Translations under genes and position numbers: made by a program
The notes under the pieces: generated by a model
Databases searched by the model: none
Told to the model about the DNA's origin: nothing
The model's input: only the letters and a program-made list of their open reading frames with translations
Part shown: positions 50,998 through 59,269 of the stretch, one piece after another
Layout: the number at the start of each line of letters is the position of its first letter
Numbering within the stretch: the stretch's first letter is position 1
Assembly: GCA_041946825.1 (NCBI GenBank)
Contig: JBHGBD010000001.1
Span: 124,001 to 188,000 of the forward strand
Length of the DNA stretch: 64,000 bases
Direction: 5' to 3'
Source: CAZTHM01 sp041946825
GTDB lineage: Bacteria; Acidobacteriota; Terriglobia; UBA7540

Positions 50998-51182
50998 AGA
51001 TGTGGTTTGACCCCGAAGCCGATTTTCTTGAAGTCACTTTCGAACAGAAGCCAGGCTTCTTCCGTGAAACGGAGAACGATCAAGTAATGGAGAAAGTCGA
51101 TCAGGAAGGGAACGTCATCGGGTTTTCAGTATTGCGCGTCAGTTCTCTCAAGAAAGCCCCGCTCGAGATTGCTCTTCGCTAG
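50979..51182 (+). CDS. DUF2283-like protein, possible antitoxin
   Basis: 67 residues from ATG 50979, inside the previous gene's end. KMWFDPEADFLEVTFEQKPGFFRETENDQVMEKVDQEGNVIGFSVLRVSSLKKAP matches the DUF2283 pattern (D-x-E-x-D-x-L-x-V and a G-x-x-x-G-F/Y-x-x-L strand). DUF2283 members often sit beside small toxin-like genes; that supports a toxin-antitoxin reading, with the usual order reversed (toxin first). Confidence 0.65.
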   Translation: MARKVVKMWFDPEADFLEVTFEQKPGFFRETENDQVMEKVDQEGNVIGFSVLRVSSLKKAPLEIALR

Positions 51183-51256
51183 GTCTTCCTGAGAGTTGCG
51201 GCATGGCCGCAATCACAAATCACCATTCAACCATCACCAATCCCGTACTTGCGGCT

Positions 51257-52720
51257 CTACGTCTTGGGCTTCGTCGCCGGCGGCTTGGGCGCGAGCGTGA
51301 TCTTTGCCGAGCCATCGGTGTAGCCTTCTTTCCTGGCGATGGCGGCGAGTGCTCCGGGCTTGCTCCCTTTCGGGACGGTCATCGTGGCCTTACCCTGCGC
51401 GTCGGTCGTGAGGGCTTTGCCGCCCACGCTCACCGTCGCGCCTTCGACGGGGTCGTCCACATCGCTGACGATGAACGTCACGGTCCCACCGTCCTCGGCG
51501 ATTAGTTTCGCCGGAGACGCGCTGAGCGCGAGCGGCGGAAACACTTGCGTGTGGTAAGTCGCCAGCTCATTGATGGACTGGCAGGCAAGAAATAAATCCA
51601 GAGGGCCGAGTGAGCCTTCACCCTTCACTTTGTAGATTCCTGACTCAGCCTTTCCCGCCGGGGGCGTCACTTCCAAGATCGGCCCGAACTTCGTCACGGC
51701 GCGGTTCGAGCGGACTGCGTAAGCGCGACGATTGCGCTCCCACATTACCCAAAGCCTGCCTTCCGGGCCCGGCGAAATGTTGACCAGGCGCGCCCTATCT
51801 GCCTTGGCGACGATCGTTGCATCCGCGCTGCCGTGCTTCCACAGGTTGACGGTCTTGAACGTGGGGTAACCTGCGCCGTAGGCAATGTAGACTCCCGGCG
51901 CACCGAGTCGTGCGGCGATCCCCATGCGCTGATCAAGAGAAAGTGACGAGTTGCGGTCCGGCGTGGCGGAGTCCGGGACGAAAAGCTTTTCTCCCGTCTT
52001 CGGCGCAATCGTCTGGGTGTACAAGCCGTTTTCCTTAGTCGCGTTGGAAAACCAGCCAAGCACCGCTTCGCCACTCACCGTGTCCACAGCGATGTCGGGC
52101 TGATAAGAGCAACACGCCGTCTGGAATTTCAGGTCTGGCGTCTTCGAGTTCAATCCGAGATGCGCCTGGAGAGCGAACGAGACCGCCCATGCCGCGGCCG
52201 GCGTTCCATCCGGCAGCAAAGCCGCGCCCACGGGGCTGGACGTTACCGCATTCGACTGCGCGTGCGCGCCCTTCTCGAGTGTCCAAGTCGCCCCGCCGGC
52301 GGTTGCCGTGACGCTGTAAAGAGAACCCTGACTGTACGGGTCCTTCGAGTCCGTCGTGCGCTGGCCGCCAAAAAGCAGCCGCAACCCGTCTTCCTTGGTC
52401 ACGATCAGATCCGGATTGCTGAGCGATGCCCATGCGTCCAGGACCGTCACCGGCGCGCCCGTAACTTTGCCGTCTTTGCCGATTGCCGTGTGCTTGAAGT
52501 CCGCGTTCGAGCCGTTCTTCCTCAGCCACACGACGTGGAGCACTCCATCCGCGGTCCGCGCCAGCGCCGGCTCGAAGATGTTGGCGTCGGTCATGTCCGT
52601 GATGCGCGTCCATTCGCGCGCCGGCTGCGCCTGGGCGCGACAGGGGGCAACATACGAGATGGCAAGAAATGTTCCGGCAAGAAACCCAGCTAAACGCGGC
52701 ATGAATCCGGGGCGAATCAT
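51257..52720 (-). CDS. Exported sialidase-like beta-propeller with C-terminal Ig-like domain
   Basis: 487 residues, signal RLAGFLAGTFLAISYVAPCRA. Repeated D-x-x-P-x-[ILV] and 'ADGVLHVVWLRKNGSNADFKHTAI' / 'PEGRLWVMWERNRRAYAV' strands recall sialidase/BNR-type propeller blades. The C-terminal 100 residues (LSASPAKLIAEDGGTVTFIVSDVDDPVEGATVSVGGKALTTDAQGKATMTVPKG) form a bacterial Ig-like or invasin-type domain with a Pro-rich tail. No active-site residues identified. An A/C phrase repeat abuts its stop. Confidence 0.7.
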   Translation of the reverse strand: MIRPGFMPRLAGFLAGTFLAISYVAPCRAQAQPAREWTRITDMTDANIFEPALARTADGVLHVVWLRKNGSNADFKHTAIGKDGKVTGAPVTVLDAWASLSNPDLIVTKEDGLRLLFGGQRTTDSKDPYSQGSLYSVTATAGGATWTLEKGAHAQSNAVTSSPVGAALLPDGTPAAAWAVSFALQAHLGLNSKTPDLKFQTACCSYQPDIAVDTVSGEAVLGWFSNATKENGLYTQTIAPKTGEKLFVPDSATPDRNSSLSLDQRMGIAARLGAPGVYIAYGAGYPTFKTVNLWKHGSADATIVAKADRARLVNISPGPEGRLWVMWERNRRAYAVRSNRAVTKFGPILEVTPPAGKAESGIYKVKGEGSLGPLDLFLACQSINELATYHTQVFPPLALSASPAKLIAEDGGTVTFIVSDVDDPVEGATVSVGGKALTTDAQGKATMTVPKGSKPGALAAIARKEGYTDGSAKITLAPKPPATKPKT

Positions 52721-52861
52721 CAGACACCTCGCATTTGGATTTGGTCAGCGCCTGCATTCTACCACCGCGCCCCGAAGACGGATGCAGAATGCCAAGGCCT
52801 CGAAGACCTAAATCACAAATCACAATTCACAAATCACACATCATCTGTTGTGGGCGGGGAA

Positions 52862-53884
52862 TTACGATTCTTCCACAGAAGCGGTGACCTGCAGGAGTTG
52901 TTCAACGGGCACAAACGCGGGGCGGGTTTGCGGGTCGCGCCAGTTGTCAAGCATGGCGACTTGCTGCACGCATGACACGGTGCAGCGCGGCGCGCAGGAC
53001 TTTTGGGTGTGGTATTCGTGCTCGCGGATGGCGGGCGAGTATTTCTCGAGTGGGATAGCGGGGAAGCCTCGCTGCTGCGAGCAGTAATGCACCAGGCCGT
53101 CTTCGCAGATGTAGAGGTAGCGGCTGCCGGCGCGGCAGCGCCAATCATTGGGCAGGCCGTGCGAGATGTTGCGTTGGAATTGATTGAAGCGCGCGTAGGA
53201 GCGCTTCCCCATCTGCATGATTTCTTCGTAGATTTCGCGCTGGCGCTCGCCGAGCGGCTTGAGCTGGCCCGTATGGTCGTGCAGGATGCCGACAGTGGAA
53301 GTGAAGCCCAGTTCGATGGCGCGTCGAGCCACCGCCAGCGCGTCTTCGGGATTGCGCACGGCGCTGCCGATGACGGAATTGATGTTCACCTGAAAGATGG
53401 CGTGCTCGGCGAGCATCTGGAGCTTGCGGTCGAGAACCTTCAGGCTCTTCTTCGAGACGTCGTCGGGCATCACGTTGTCGATCGAAATCTGCAGGTGGTC
53501 GAGCCCGGCGCGGTTCAGCCAATCGATGCGCTGCGGCGTCAGCAGGTAGCCGTTGGTAATCATCCCGGCCAGGACGCCATGGCTGCGAATCCGGCGGATG
53601 ATGGTTTCGAGTTCGGGATGGAGCAGCGGCTCGCCGCCACTCAATGTGATGATCGTCGTGCCAAGCGCGGCCAGGCGATCTACGCGCCCGAGCATCACTT
53701 CCGTCGGGACCGGCTTCGAGAAGTCGTCGAACTCGTTGCAGTAGGCGCAGGCGAGATTGCATCGGCGAATGGGAATCAGGTGGGCCAGGACCGGATGGTC
53801 GCGGGAGAGAAGTCCCTTGGCGATCATCCGATACTCGCGGAGACGGGTATTGACGAACCGCAAGGCCCGGCGGATTCTGACCAT
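52862..53884 (-). CDS. Radical SAM protein with SPASM-like C-terminus
   Basis: 340 residues from ATG 53884; an in-frame GTG at 54001 adds 39 poorly structured residues with no clear ribosome-binding site for either. Iron-sulfur motif CNLACAYC (C-x3-C-x2-C), TTIITLSGGEPLLHPE, GLDHLQISIDNV. C-terminal Cys cluster: YLYICEDGLVHYCSQQRG, then CAPRCTVSCVQQ, as in auxiliary-cluster (SPASM/twitch) enzymes. Likely modifies a peptide or small metabolite; substrate unknown. Divergently transcribed from another radical SAM gene at 54324. Confidence 0.88.
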   Translation of the reverse strand: MVRIRRALRFVNTRLREYRMIAKGLLSRDHPVLAHLIPIRRCNLACAYCNEFDDFSKPVPTEVMLGRVDRLAALGTTIITLSGGEPLLHPELETIIRRIRSHGVLAGMITNGYLLTPQRIDWLNRAGLDHLQISIDNVMPDDVSKKSLKVLDRKLQMLAEHAIFQVNINSVIGSAVRNPEDALAVARRAIELGFTSTVGILHDHTGQLKPLGERQREIYEEIMQMGKRSYARFNQFQRNISHGLPNDWRCRAGSRYLYICEDGLVHYCSQQRGFPAIPLEKYSPAIREHEYHTQKSCAPRCTVSCVQQVAMLDNWRDPQTRPAFVPVEQLLQVTASVEES

Positions 53885-54323
53885 CGTCAGAGGCTCAATT
53901 GTCGAGTTGCCCTGTTCGATCTTGATCCCCCCGTGGGTATTGTAACCCACATCGTGGGTGAAAAGCGCGTCAATATGCCCAATTGGGTTTCGCCGCTGCA
54001 CCTGCTAGCAGCCTGTAAACAAGCCAGTTAGCATACAGCGGAGGCGTTCAAAACTAAACTGGAAAGGGCCGAATGGGGATTCCAGACACCCGAAATGGTG
54101 GTTTTGGGTGTCGAGCGAACTCACCACGGACGCTACCCGGCAACGCAACCCAGGTCGAGCGCCTGACGGCACTGGGAATGCTCTAATCCCTTGCGTCTGA
54201 GTGGGCCTGGGAGTAATGTAGGCTTCCCTCGCAGTGCGGGCGACCGCACATCTCGGACTCGAAGTCTGACACACTGTATTTTTCGACTCTCTCAAGTTCT
54301 GGATCTCCAGGTTCCACTAAGGA
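53885..54323. other. Divergent intergenic region between two radical SAM genes
   Basis: No gene is supported. It contains a GACACCC/GGGTGTC hairpin (54085-54091 with 54106-54112) and a CCCGTGGG/CCCACATCGTGGG palindromic patch near 53930-53965. No short peptide ORF resembling a radical-SAM substrate was recognised, but one could be missed by eye. Confidence 0.5.
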
Positions 54324-55343
54324 GTGCTCGTGCCGTCCATCCCCCTCTCACGCGCTGTCAGAATGATTGCTCGAGGTACTTGGAGCTTTTGCACGGACCG
54401 GCCCCTCGTCATTTCATTCGAGCTGACGCACTCTTGCACTGCGGATTGCCGGCACTGCGACAAAGGCGGCATCAAGCCCGGCCCGCTTGGGACGCTCACC
54501 GCCGAGGACTACGGCCGTTTGCGCTCGGACTTTAAGCCCATGGCCGTCCAGCTTTCGGGTGGCGAGCCTTTGTTGCGAAAAGACATTGCTGAAATCGTCC
54601 GCGCCATCAAGGAACCGAATGGCCTTCCATACACGATCCTGGTCACAAACGGCCGCCTTTTCACGGAGGAGAAGTACCTCGCGTTGCGCAGGCTGGGCGT
54701 CAATCAATTTTCGATCTCGCTCGATTTCCCCGACGAGCGCCATGATGAATTTCGCCGTTCGCCCGGCCTATTCCACCATTTGGAGGATTTGGTCCCAAGA
54801 CTTGGCCGTTATGGCTATGGCGACGTGGTTTTGAACACCGCGATCACCCGCGAGAACTTGCCCACGTTGCGCGCGGGCTATGAATTAGCCAAGGAGTGGG
54901 GTGTTCAAATCTCCTACAGTTGTTACACTCCACTGCGCACCGGCAGCATGGAGCATTACATCGACTCCGCAGAGGATCTGGATCTTCTAAGATGCACCAT
55001 GAACGAATTGCTGGGATTGCAGGCCAGGAACGGACACATCACCAACTCCCCCTGGACACTTTCGGGGATCCCCAATTTCTTCCAGTCCGGCAGCATTCCG
55101 GGTTGCCAGGCGGGGCGCCGATTCATGGTCGTAACGCCTGACGGCGGGCTGCGCGCCTGCTCGATGTTTGACGAGACTTACGGTTCGCGCCGCGAAGTGA
55201 TGGAGAAGTTCGTTGCAGGCAATACGTGCGGAGGATGCTACGTCTCGATTCGGGCCTACCTGGACGCTTCGTTCTGGACCCTGCTCAAAGACAACCTCAG
55301 GTCCCGCGTCTTCGCCCGCAACGGCCGGGCAAGTCAGTGCTGA
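54324..55343 (+). CDS. Radical SAM protein
   Basis: 339 residues. C-x3-C-x2-C in SFELTHSCTADCRHCDKGG, LSGGEPLLRKDI (SAM-binding GGE), NQFSISLDFPDERHDEFR, and a C-terminal Cys-rich segment: GCQAGRRFMVVTPDGGLRACSMFDE plus CGGCYVSIRAYLDASFW. Typical auxiliary-cluster arrangement of SPASM/HpnH-type enzymes. Divergent from the radical SAM gene at 52862-53884 and sharing its upstream region, which suggests a joint pathway. Substrate unknown. Confidence 0.88.
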   Translation: MLVPSIPLSRAVRMIARGTWSFCTDRPLVISFELTHSCTADCRHCDKGGIKPGPLGTLTAEDYGRLRSDFKPMAVQLSGGEPLLRKDIAEIVRAIKEPNGLPYTILVTNGRLFTEEKYLALRRLGVNQFSISLDFPDERHDEFRRSPGLFHHLEDLVPRLGRYGYGDVVLNTAITRENLPTLRAGYELAKEWGVQISYSCYTPLRTGSMEHYIDSAEDLDLLRCTMNELLGLQARNGHITNSPWTLSGIPNFFQSGSIPGCQAGRRFMVVTPDGGLRACSMFDETYGSRREVMEKFVAGNTCGGCYVSIRAYLDASFWTLLKDNLRSRVFARNGRASQC

Positions 55344-55465
55344 TCCGTTCACTTCAAAAACCATTCGAGTTACAGAACCAGGGTTTCCTTGTCGAAGACC
55401 GATAGGGAAATGGAATTCTCCATTACCCCAGAAAGGTTCGGAGTGGCGGAGTATTTCAGCGCGCC

Positions 55466-55996
55466 TCAAGGCAGGATTTCAACGGGCGTGCGAAGGGGGA
55501 CGAGCCGCCAGATTTCTTCGATCTCTTCATTGGTCACGGCGATGCAGCCATCGGTCCAGTCGGTAAGCGTGTGACTGCTTCCGATCCAACCGAATTTCTT
55601 GCCCAAGCCGTGGATCATAATGGCTCCTCCCGGACTCATGCCGAGGCGGCGAGCCCGCGCGCGGTCGTCGGCGTTGGGATAGGAAATATGCAACGCCAGG
55701 TAAAACTGGCTCTTGGAGTTTCGGGAGTCGATGGTGTAAGCCCCCTCAGGAGTCTTGTGATCGCCCTGCATCTGCTTGGGTCCTACGGGATTGCCCCCCA
55801 ACGCAATCTTATAGGTTTTAAGGATCCGCCCCTGACTCAGCAATTGCATGGTGCGCTGCTTCTTAAAGACGACAATCTTGTCGGCTGTTTCCTTACTGGC
55901 TGTTCCGTGATTGCCCGCGACAGGTCCCTGTTGCGCCCGGCCACCCTGGGCCGCGAGGGCAAGGACAATCGCACACACCGTACTGATTCTCTTCAT
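55466..55996 (-). CDS. L,D-transpeptidase (YkuD domain)
   Basis: 176 residues from the ATG at 55996; the frame is open further upstream but the signal peptide (ISTVCAIVLALAAQGGRA) begins here. YkuD domain: KIVVFKKQRTMQLLSQGRILKTYKIALGGNPVGPKQMQGDHKTPEGAYTIDSRN, then IMIHGLG and the catalytic TDWTDGCIAVTNEEIEEIW with nucleophile Cys (S/T-x-G-C) and the His of HGLG. Cross-links peptidoglycan or attaches lipoproteins to it. Last gene of the minus-strand group at 56-60 kb. Confidence 0.88.
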   Translation of the reverse strand: MKRISTVCAIVLALAAQGGRAQQGPVAGNHGTASKETADKIVVFKKQRTMQLLSQGRILKTYKIALGGNPVGPKQMQGDHKTPEGAYTIDSRNSKSQFYLALHISYPNADDRARARRLGMSPGGAIMIHGLGKKFGWIGSSHTLTDWTDGCIAVTNEEIEEIWRLVPLRTPVEILP

Positions 55997-56124
55997 ACCC
56001 GGAATTCCGAAAGATCTCGAGCATTCCATATCCAAGTCGCCGCACTGCACTCTGCACCGCCCCTCAGGTTCTTCGCTCTTCTTGATGCTTTGAGCAGATC
56101 TTGAGTCAACTTCGGCAGTGGATG

Positions 56125-56847
56125 CTAGTTCATCTTGACGCGTTTGGCGTCCGCGGGGGTTTTGATCTGGAAAGTGGAGGCGGGCAATCGCCGGTTGACT
56201 ACCACGGCCGTATAACGCGCCAGGAAGTAATCTCCGCCCGGCTGGAAGAATTTCTGCTGCACGGGAATCCAGGATTCCTCGCTGACCCAAAGGTGGATTT
56301 TCTCGATCTGCGCCTGAACGCTGGCGGCGAGCGGAGTGAGTTCCAGGACGGCCGTGGTGTCGCCGTCCAGGTCTTCTTCGGTCAGGTATTTCACGTCATA
56401 GTTCTTGCGCAGTTCACCCGTCTCGGTCCCGAATCCCAGCAGAAGGAATTGTTCAACCAACCCGCTCTTGCCCGCCAGGTTGTATTCCTGGACCTGATTG
56501 ATCTTGGGAAGGAAAATTTCCGCGCCATCCTTCTTGAACAAAATACTCTTGTTCTCCGGTTTCTTGATATCGATTCGGATTTCGGGGCTTTTGCTCTTGC
56601 GGAAGAAGAGCTGGCCGGTCTCGGTGGATTTGTCATTCACCAACGCGGTGACCTTGGTGTACTCGAGGCTGGCGGAGACGGTCCGAAGATTCTTCGCGGC
56701 ATCGTTCATGCGCGAGAGAATTTCGGAAAGGTTGGGCGGCATCTTGCCCTTTCGGGCCGCGAAGCCGGCCACCCCGACTACGGTCATTGTGCAGACCGCG
56801 AGCGCGGCGGCAAGGCAGTCACGCACGGTGATCGATCGTCTCTGCAT
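56125..56847 (-). CDS. LolA-like periplasmic lipoprotein carrier
   Basis: 240 residues, hydrophobic N-terminus (LAAALAVCTMTVVGVAGFAA). LolA/LolB-fold pattern: LSEILSRMNDAAKNLRTVSASLEYTKVTALVNDKSTETGQLFFRKSKSPEIRIDIKKPENKSILFKKDGAEIFLPKINQVQEYN, strands and helices of the half-barrel that carries lipids. The trailing IEKIHLWVSEESWIPVQQKFFQPGGDYFLARYTAVVVN fits. Shuttles lipoproteins or lipids across the periplasm. Downstream of the ABC genes in the same group. Confidence 0.8.
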   Translation of the reverse strand: MQRRSITVRDCLAAALAVCTMTVVGVAGFAARKGKMPPNLSEILSRMNDAAKNLRTVSASLEYTKVTALVNDKSTETGQLFFRKSKSPEIRIDIKKPENKSILFKKDGAEIFLPKINQVQEYNLAGKSGLVEQFLLLGFGTETGELRKNYDVKYLTEEDLDGDTTAVLELTPLAASVQAQIEKIHLWVSEESWIPVQQKFFQPGGDYFLARYTAVVVNRRLPASTFQIKTPADAKRVKMN

Positions 56848-56891
56848 GGAGTATCACTTCTTCCCGGCCGCCGAGCGGGACGCGCGTCGCC

Positions 56892-57356
56892 TCACTCGAA
56901 GGCTACCACGACCGTGTAACCCAAAAGGACGTGGTTGCGGTCGCGAATGGGATCCATGGATTTCAGCGTCAGGGGTTTTTGCACACGCTGGCGGAGAATT
57001 TCACGGATGGCGTCCTCGGGTTTCTGCGGCGCTTGCGCTTCGACCAGGCGCGCATCGACGAGGTAGCTTGCCGTGTCTTTTCCCTTCGCCACTTCTACAA
57101 ATCCCTGAACGTGGCGCAGGTCGGTCAACTGCAGCGTCGGACGATCCTGGAACCAGGCGCGCGGGCTGAGGAAAATGAAGGCCAGGATGGCGAGGACAAT
57201 CACGTCGTACTGCCACGACCCGCGCTCATAGGACCAGAAAATCGCGCGTACAAATCCGCGCTTAAACTTCTCCCACGCGCTCCCGGAGGCGGCGGCTTCC
57301 GGGCGCGCTTCGTCACGGGGCAGGGCGTGGTCGCCGAGTTGGGTACTTTGAGCCAT
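56892..57356 (-). CDS. Membrane protein of unknown function
   Basis: 154 residues from ATG 57356; a TTG at 57401 overlaps the ATPase stop and could couple translation instead. One strong helix is near residues 51-67 (YDVIVLAILAFIFLSPRAW), then a soluble domain (LQLTDLRHVQGFVEVAKGKDTASYLVDARLVEAQAPQKPEDAIREILRQRVQKPLTLKSMDP). No recognised domain. Between the ATPase and the LolA-like gene, so probably an accessory of that transporter. Confidence 0.65.
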   Translation of the reverse strand: MAQSTQLGDHALPRDEARPEAAASGSAWEKFKRGFVRAIFWSYERGSWQYDVIVLAILAFIFLSPRAWFQDRPTLQLTDLRHVQGFVEVAKGKDTASYLVDARLVEAQAPQKPEDAIREILRQRVQKPLTLKSMDPIRDRNHVLLGYTVVVAFE

Positions 57357-57397
57357 AGGGTCGCGCAGGAAGAAAATAGCGGGAAACGCTGCGAGAA

Positions 57398-58069
57398 TCA
57401 ATCCGAAACCACACGTCCGTCGCGCATGCGCACCACGCGGTCGGAGACCGCAGCGGCCTCGGGGTTGTGGGTGATCATGAGGATCGTTTGCCGAAAGGAA
57501 CGGTTCAGCATCCGCATCATGTTCAGAACGATCTGAGAATTCTCCGTGTCGAGGTTTCCCGTGGGCTCATCAGCCAGCAGAATCTTGGGCTCGCAAATCA
57601 CCGCCCGCGCGATGGCCACGCGCTGCTGCTCGCCTCCGGACATCGCAAACGGTTTGTGATTGAGCTTCTCGCGGATTCCCAGCATGTCCACGACGATGTC
57701 GAAGCGGTGGGGATTGAAACCGTTTCCCTGGATGTCCTGGGCGATGTGGATATTCTGCCGCGCGGTCAGGGTGGGCAACAGGTTGAAACGCTGGAACACA
57801 AAACCAATCTTGTGGCGACGGAAACGCGTGCGGTCGCTGTCGTTCATGGTGGAGAAATCGTTTCCGTCCACCAGCACCTTGCCGGAAGTCGGGCCAGTCA
57901 ATCCGCCCAGAATGTGGAGCAGGGTTGATTTTCCGCAACCCGAAGGGCCCACCACCGCCAAAAACTCTCCTTCCTGAACGACAAGATCCACGCCCCGCAA
58001 CGCCGGGACATCAACTTTGCCCAGGCGGTAAACCTTCTTCAGATTCTCAGTGGCGATGATGGGTTCCAT
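57398..58069 (-). CDS. ABC transporter ATP-binding protein (LolD/MacB type)
   Basis: 223 residues. Walker A GPSGCGKST near 43, Q-loop FVFQRFNLLPTLTARQNI, signature MSGGEQQRVAIARAV, Walker B ILLADEPTGNLDTENSQ and switch H in MITHNPE. Works with the permease at 58169. The family is the MacB/LolD/FtsE clan. Distinct from lolD at 10254 (about 40% identical by eye). Confidence 0.93.
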   Translation of the reverse strand: MEPIIATENLKKVYRLGKVDVPALRGVDLVVQEGEFLAVVGPSGCGKSTLLHILGGLTGPTSGKVLVDGNDFSTMNDSDRTRFRRHKIGFVFQRFNLLPTLTARQNIHIAQDIQGNGFNPHRFDIVVDMLGIREKLNHKPFAMSGGEQQRVAIARAVICEPKILLADEPTGNLDTENSQIVLNMMRMLNRSFRQTILMITHNPEAAAVSDRVVRMRDGRVVSD

Positions 58070-58168
58070 AAAACAGTTGCCAGTTGTCAGTAGCCAGTTC
58101 CCAGTTTCCCTCTTGCTTAACTAATCCCTCTCTCCCGAAATCCTGACTCCTGAATCCCAAATCCTTCC

Positions 58169-59269
58169 TCATTCATACGCCAGTGCATCGACGGGGTCAA
58201 GCTGAGCGGCGCGCAGGGCAGGATAGAACGCCCCAATCAACGTCCCTGCGATCGCCAGCAATGCAGCCCATAAGGCCCACTCGAAGGTGAGGTCGACCGA
58301 GAGGGTCGGAAAGGCCTTCAGGATGAGCTTGCGAGCGATCAGCGTCCCGGCATACCCGGCTAGAATTCCAATTGCTGACAGAAGGCCTGCCTCCCGGAGG
58401 ATCGCCTCCACGATGTAGGTTTTTGAGGCGCCCAGAGACTTCAGAATGCCGATCTCGCGGGTTCGCTCGGTGATCGTTGTGTACATGGAGAGGAAAATGA
58501 CAAGAAAGCCGATGATGACCGCCACGCCGATCATGACGTTGATGAAAGATGGCAGAAACGGGAGATTGTTGGAGGTCATCATGGACATGTATTCCCGCAC
58601 CGATAAAACCTGGTAGCGCGGAAGCAGCTTATGGATACCCTCCACCACTTGATCGGTATAGGCGGGGTCCGAACATTTCACAAAGAAAATCGAGGCGCGG
58701 TCCTGGGCGTTCGCCAGGTCCTGGGCGGTTTTCAAGGGGATGAACAGCCGGGATCCCTTGCCATGTTCGACGATCCCGGAGACTCGGAAATCGTGGTTGA
58801 GGAAGACCAGCGTTTGCCCGACTTTGACGTGATTGGCCTTTGCATACCAATCGTCCACCAGGATGTCGTAGGGCTGCTCGAACGGTCCGCCGGCGTGAAA
58901 GACGAACCCGCCACTTACTTTGTTGAAGCTGTCCAGATCAATTCCGTAAATGACGTTCAGCCCGCCGCTGGAGTGAAACTGGAAAAGCGTCGGCGAAACG
59001 GCGATCACCCGTGGGATCTCGGCCAGACGATCGCCGATCTTGATGGGCATCGGCGCCTGAGACATCCCGAAAAACAAAGAAGCTCCGGGGGGTTGTACCA
59101 GGATGTCCGCCCCAATGCCTTCCACGCGCTTCGCCGTGTCGTGAACCAATCCCGAGGTCAGCCCCACCACGAGCAACACCATGCCCACTTCGATGGCCAC
59201 GGCCAGAATACTGACGGCGGTGCGGATGGGCCGATGGAAGATATTCTGGAGGATCATGCGGTTAATCAC
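58169..59269 (-). CDS. ABC transporter permease (FtsX/MacB type)
   Basis: 366 residues, GTG start overlapping the stop of the upstream lipoprotein gene. N-terminal helix after 'MILQNIFHRPIRTAVSILAVAIEVGMVLLVVGLTSGLVHD', a large periplasmic domain (about 40-240), and three C-terminal helices ending YPALRAAQLDPVDALAYE. The periplasmic domain is the MacB-PCD type. Predicted to extract a lipoprotein or lipid from the inner membrane using the ATPase encoded next, 99 bases downstream. Confidence 0.9.
   Translation of the reverse strand: MINRMILQNIFHRPIRTAVSILAVAIEVGMVLLVVGLTSGLVHDTAKRVEGIGADILVQPPGASLFFGMSQAPMPIKIGDRLAEIPRVIAVSPTLFQFHSSGGLNVIYGIDLDSFNKVSGGFVFHAGGPFEQPYDILVDDWYAKANHVKVGQTLVFLNHDFRVSGIVEHGKGSRLFIPLKTAQDLANAQDRASIFFVKCSDPAYTDQVVEGIHKLLPRYQVLSVREYMSMMTSNNLPFLPSFINVMIGVAVIIGFLVIFLSMYTTITERTREIGILKSLGASKTYIVEAILREAGLLSAIGILAGYAGTLIARKLILKAFPTLSVDLTFEWALWAALLAIAGTLIGAFYPALRAAQLDPVDALAYE

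Noticed and set aside
54085..54112. tRNA-like structure between the radical SAM genes
   Set aside because: Only one stem is present; no cloverleaf, anticodon arm or CCA end could be assembled.
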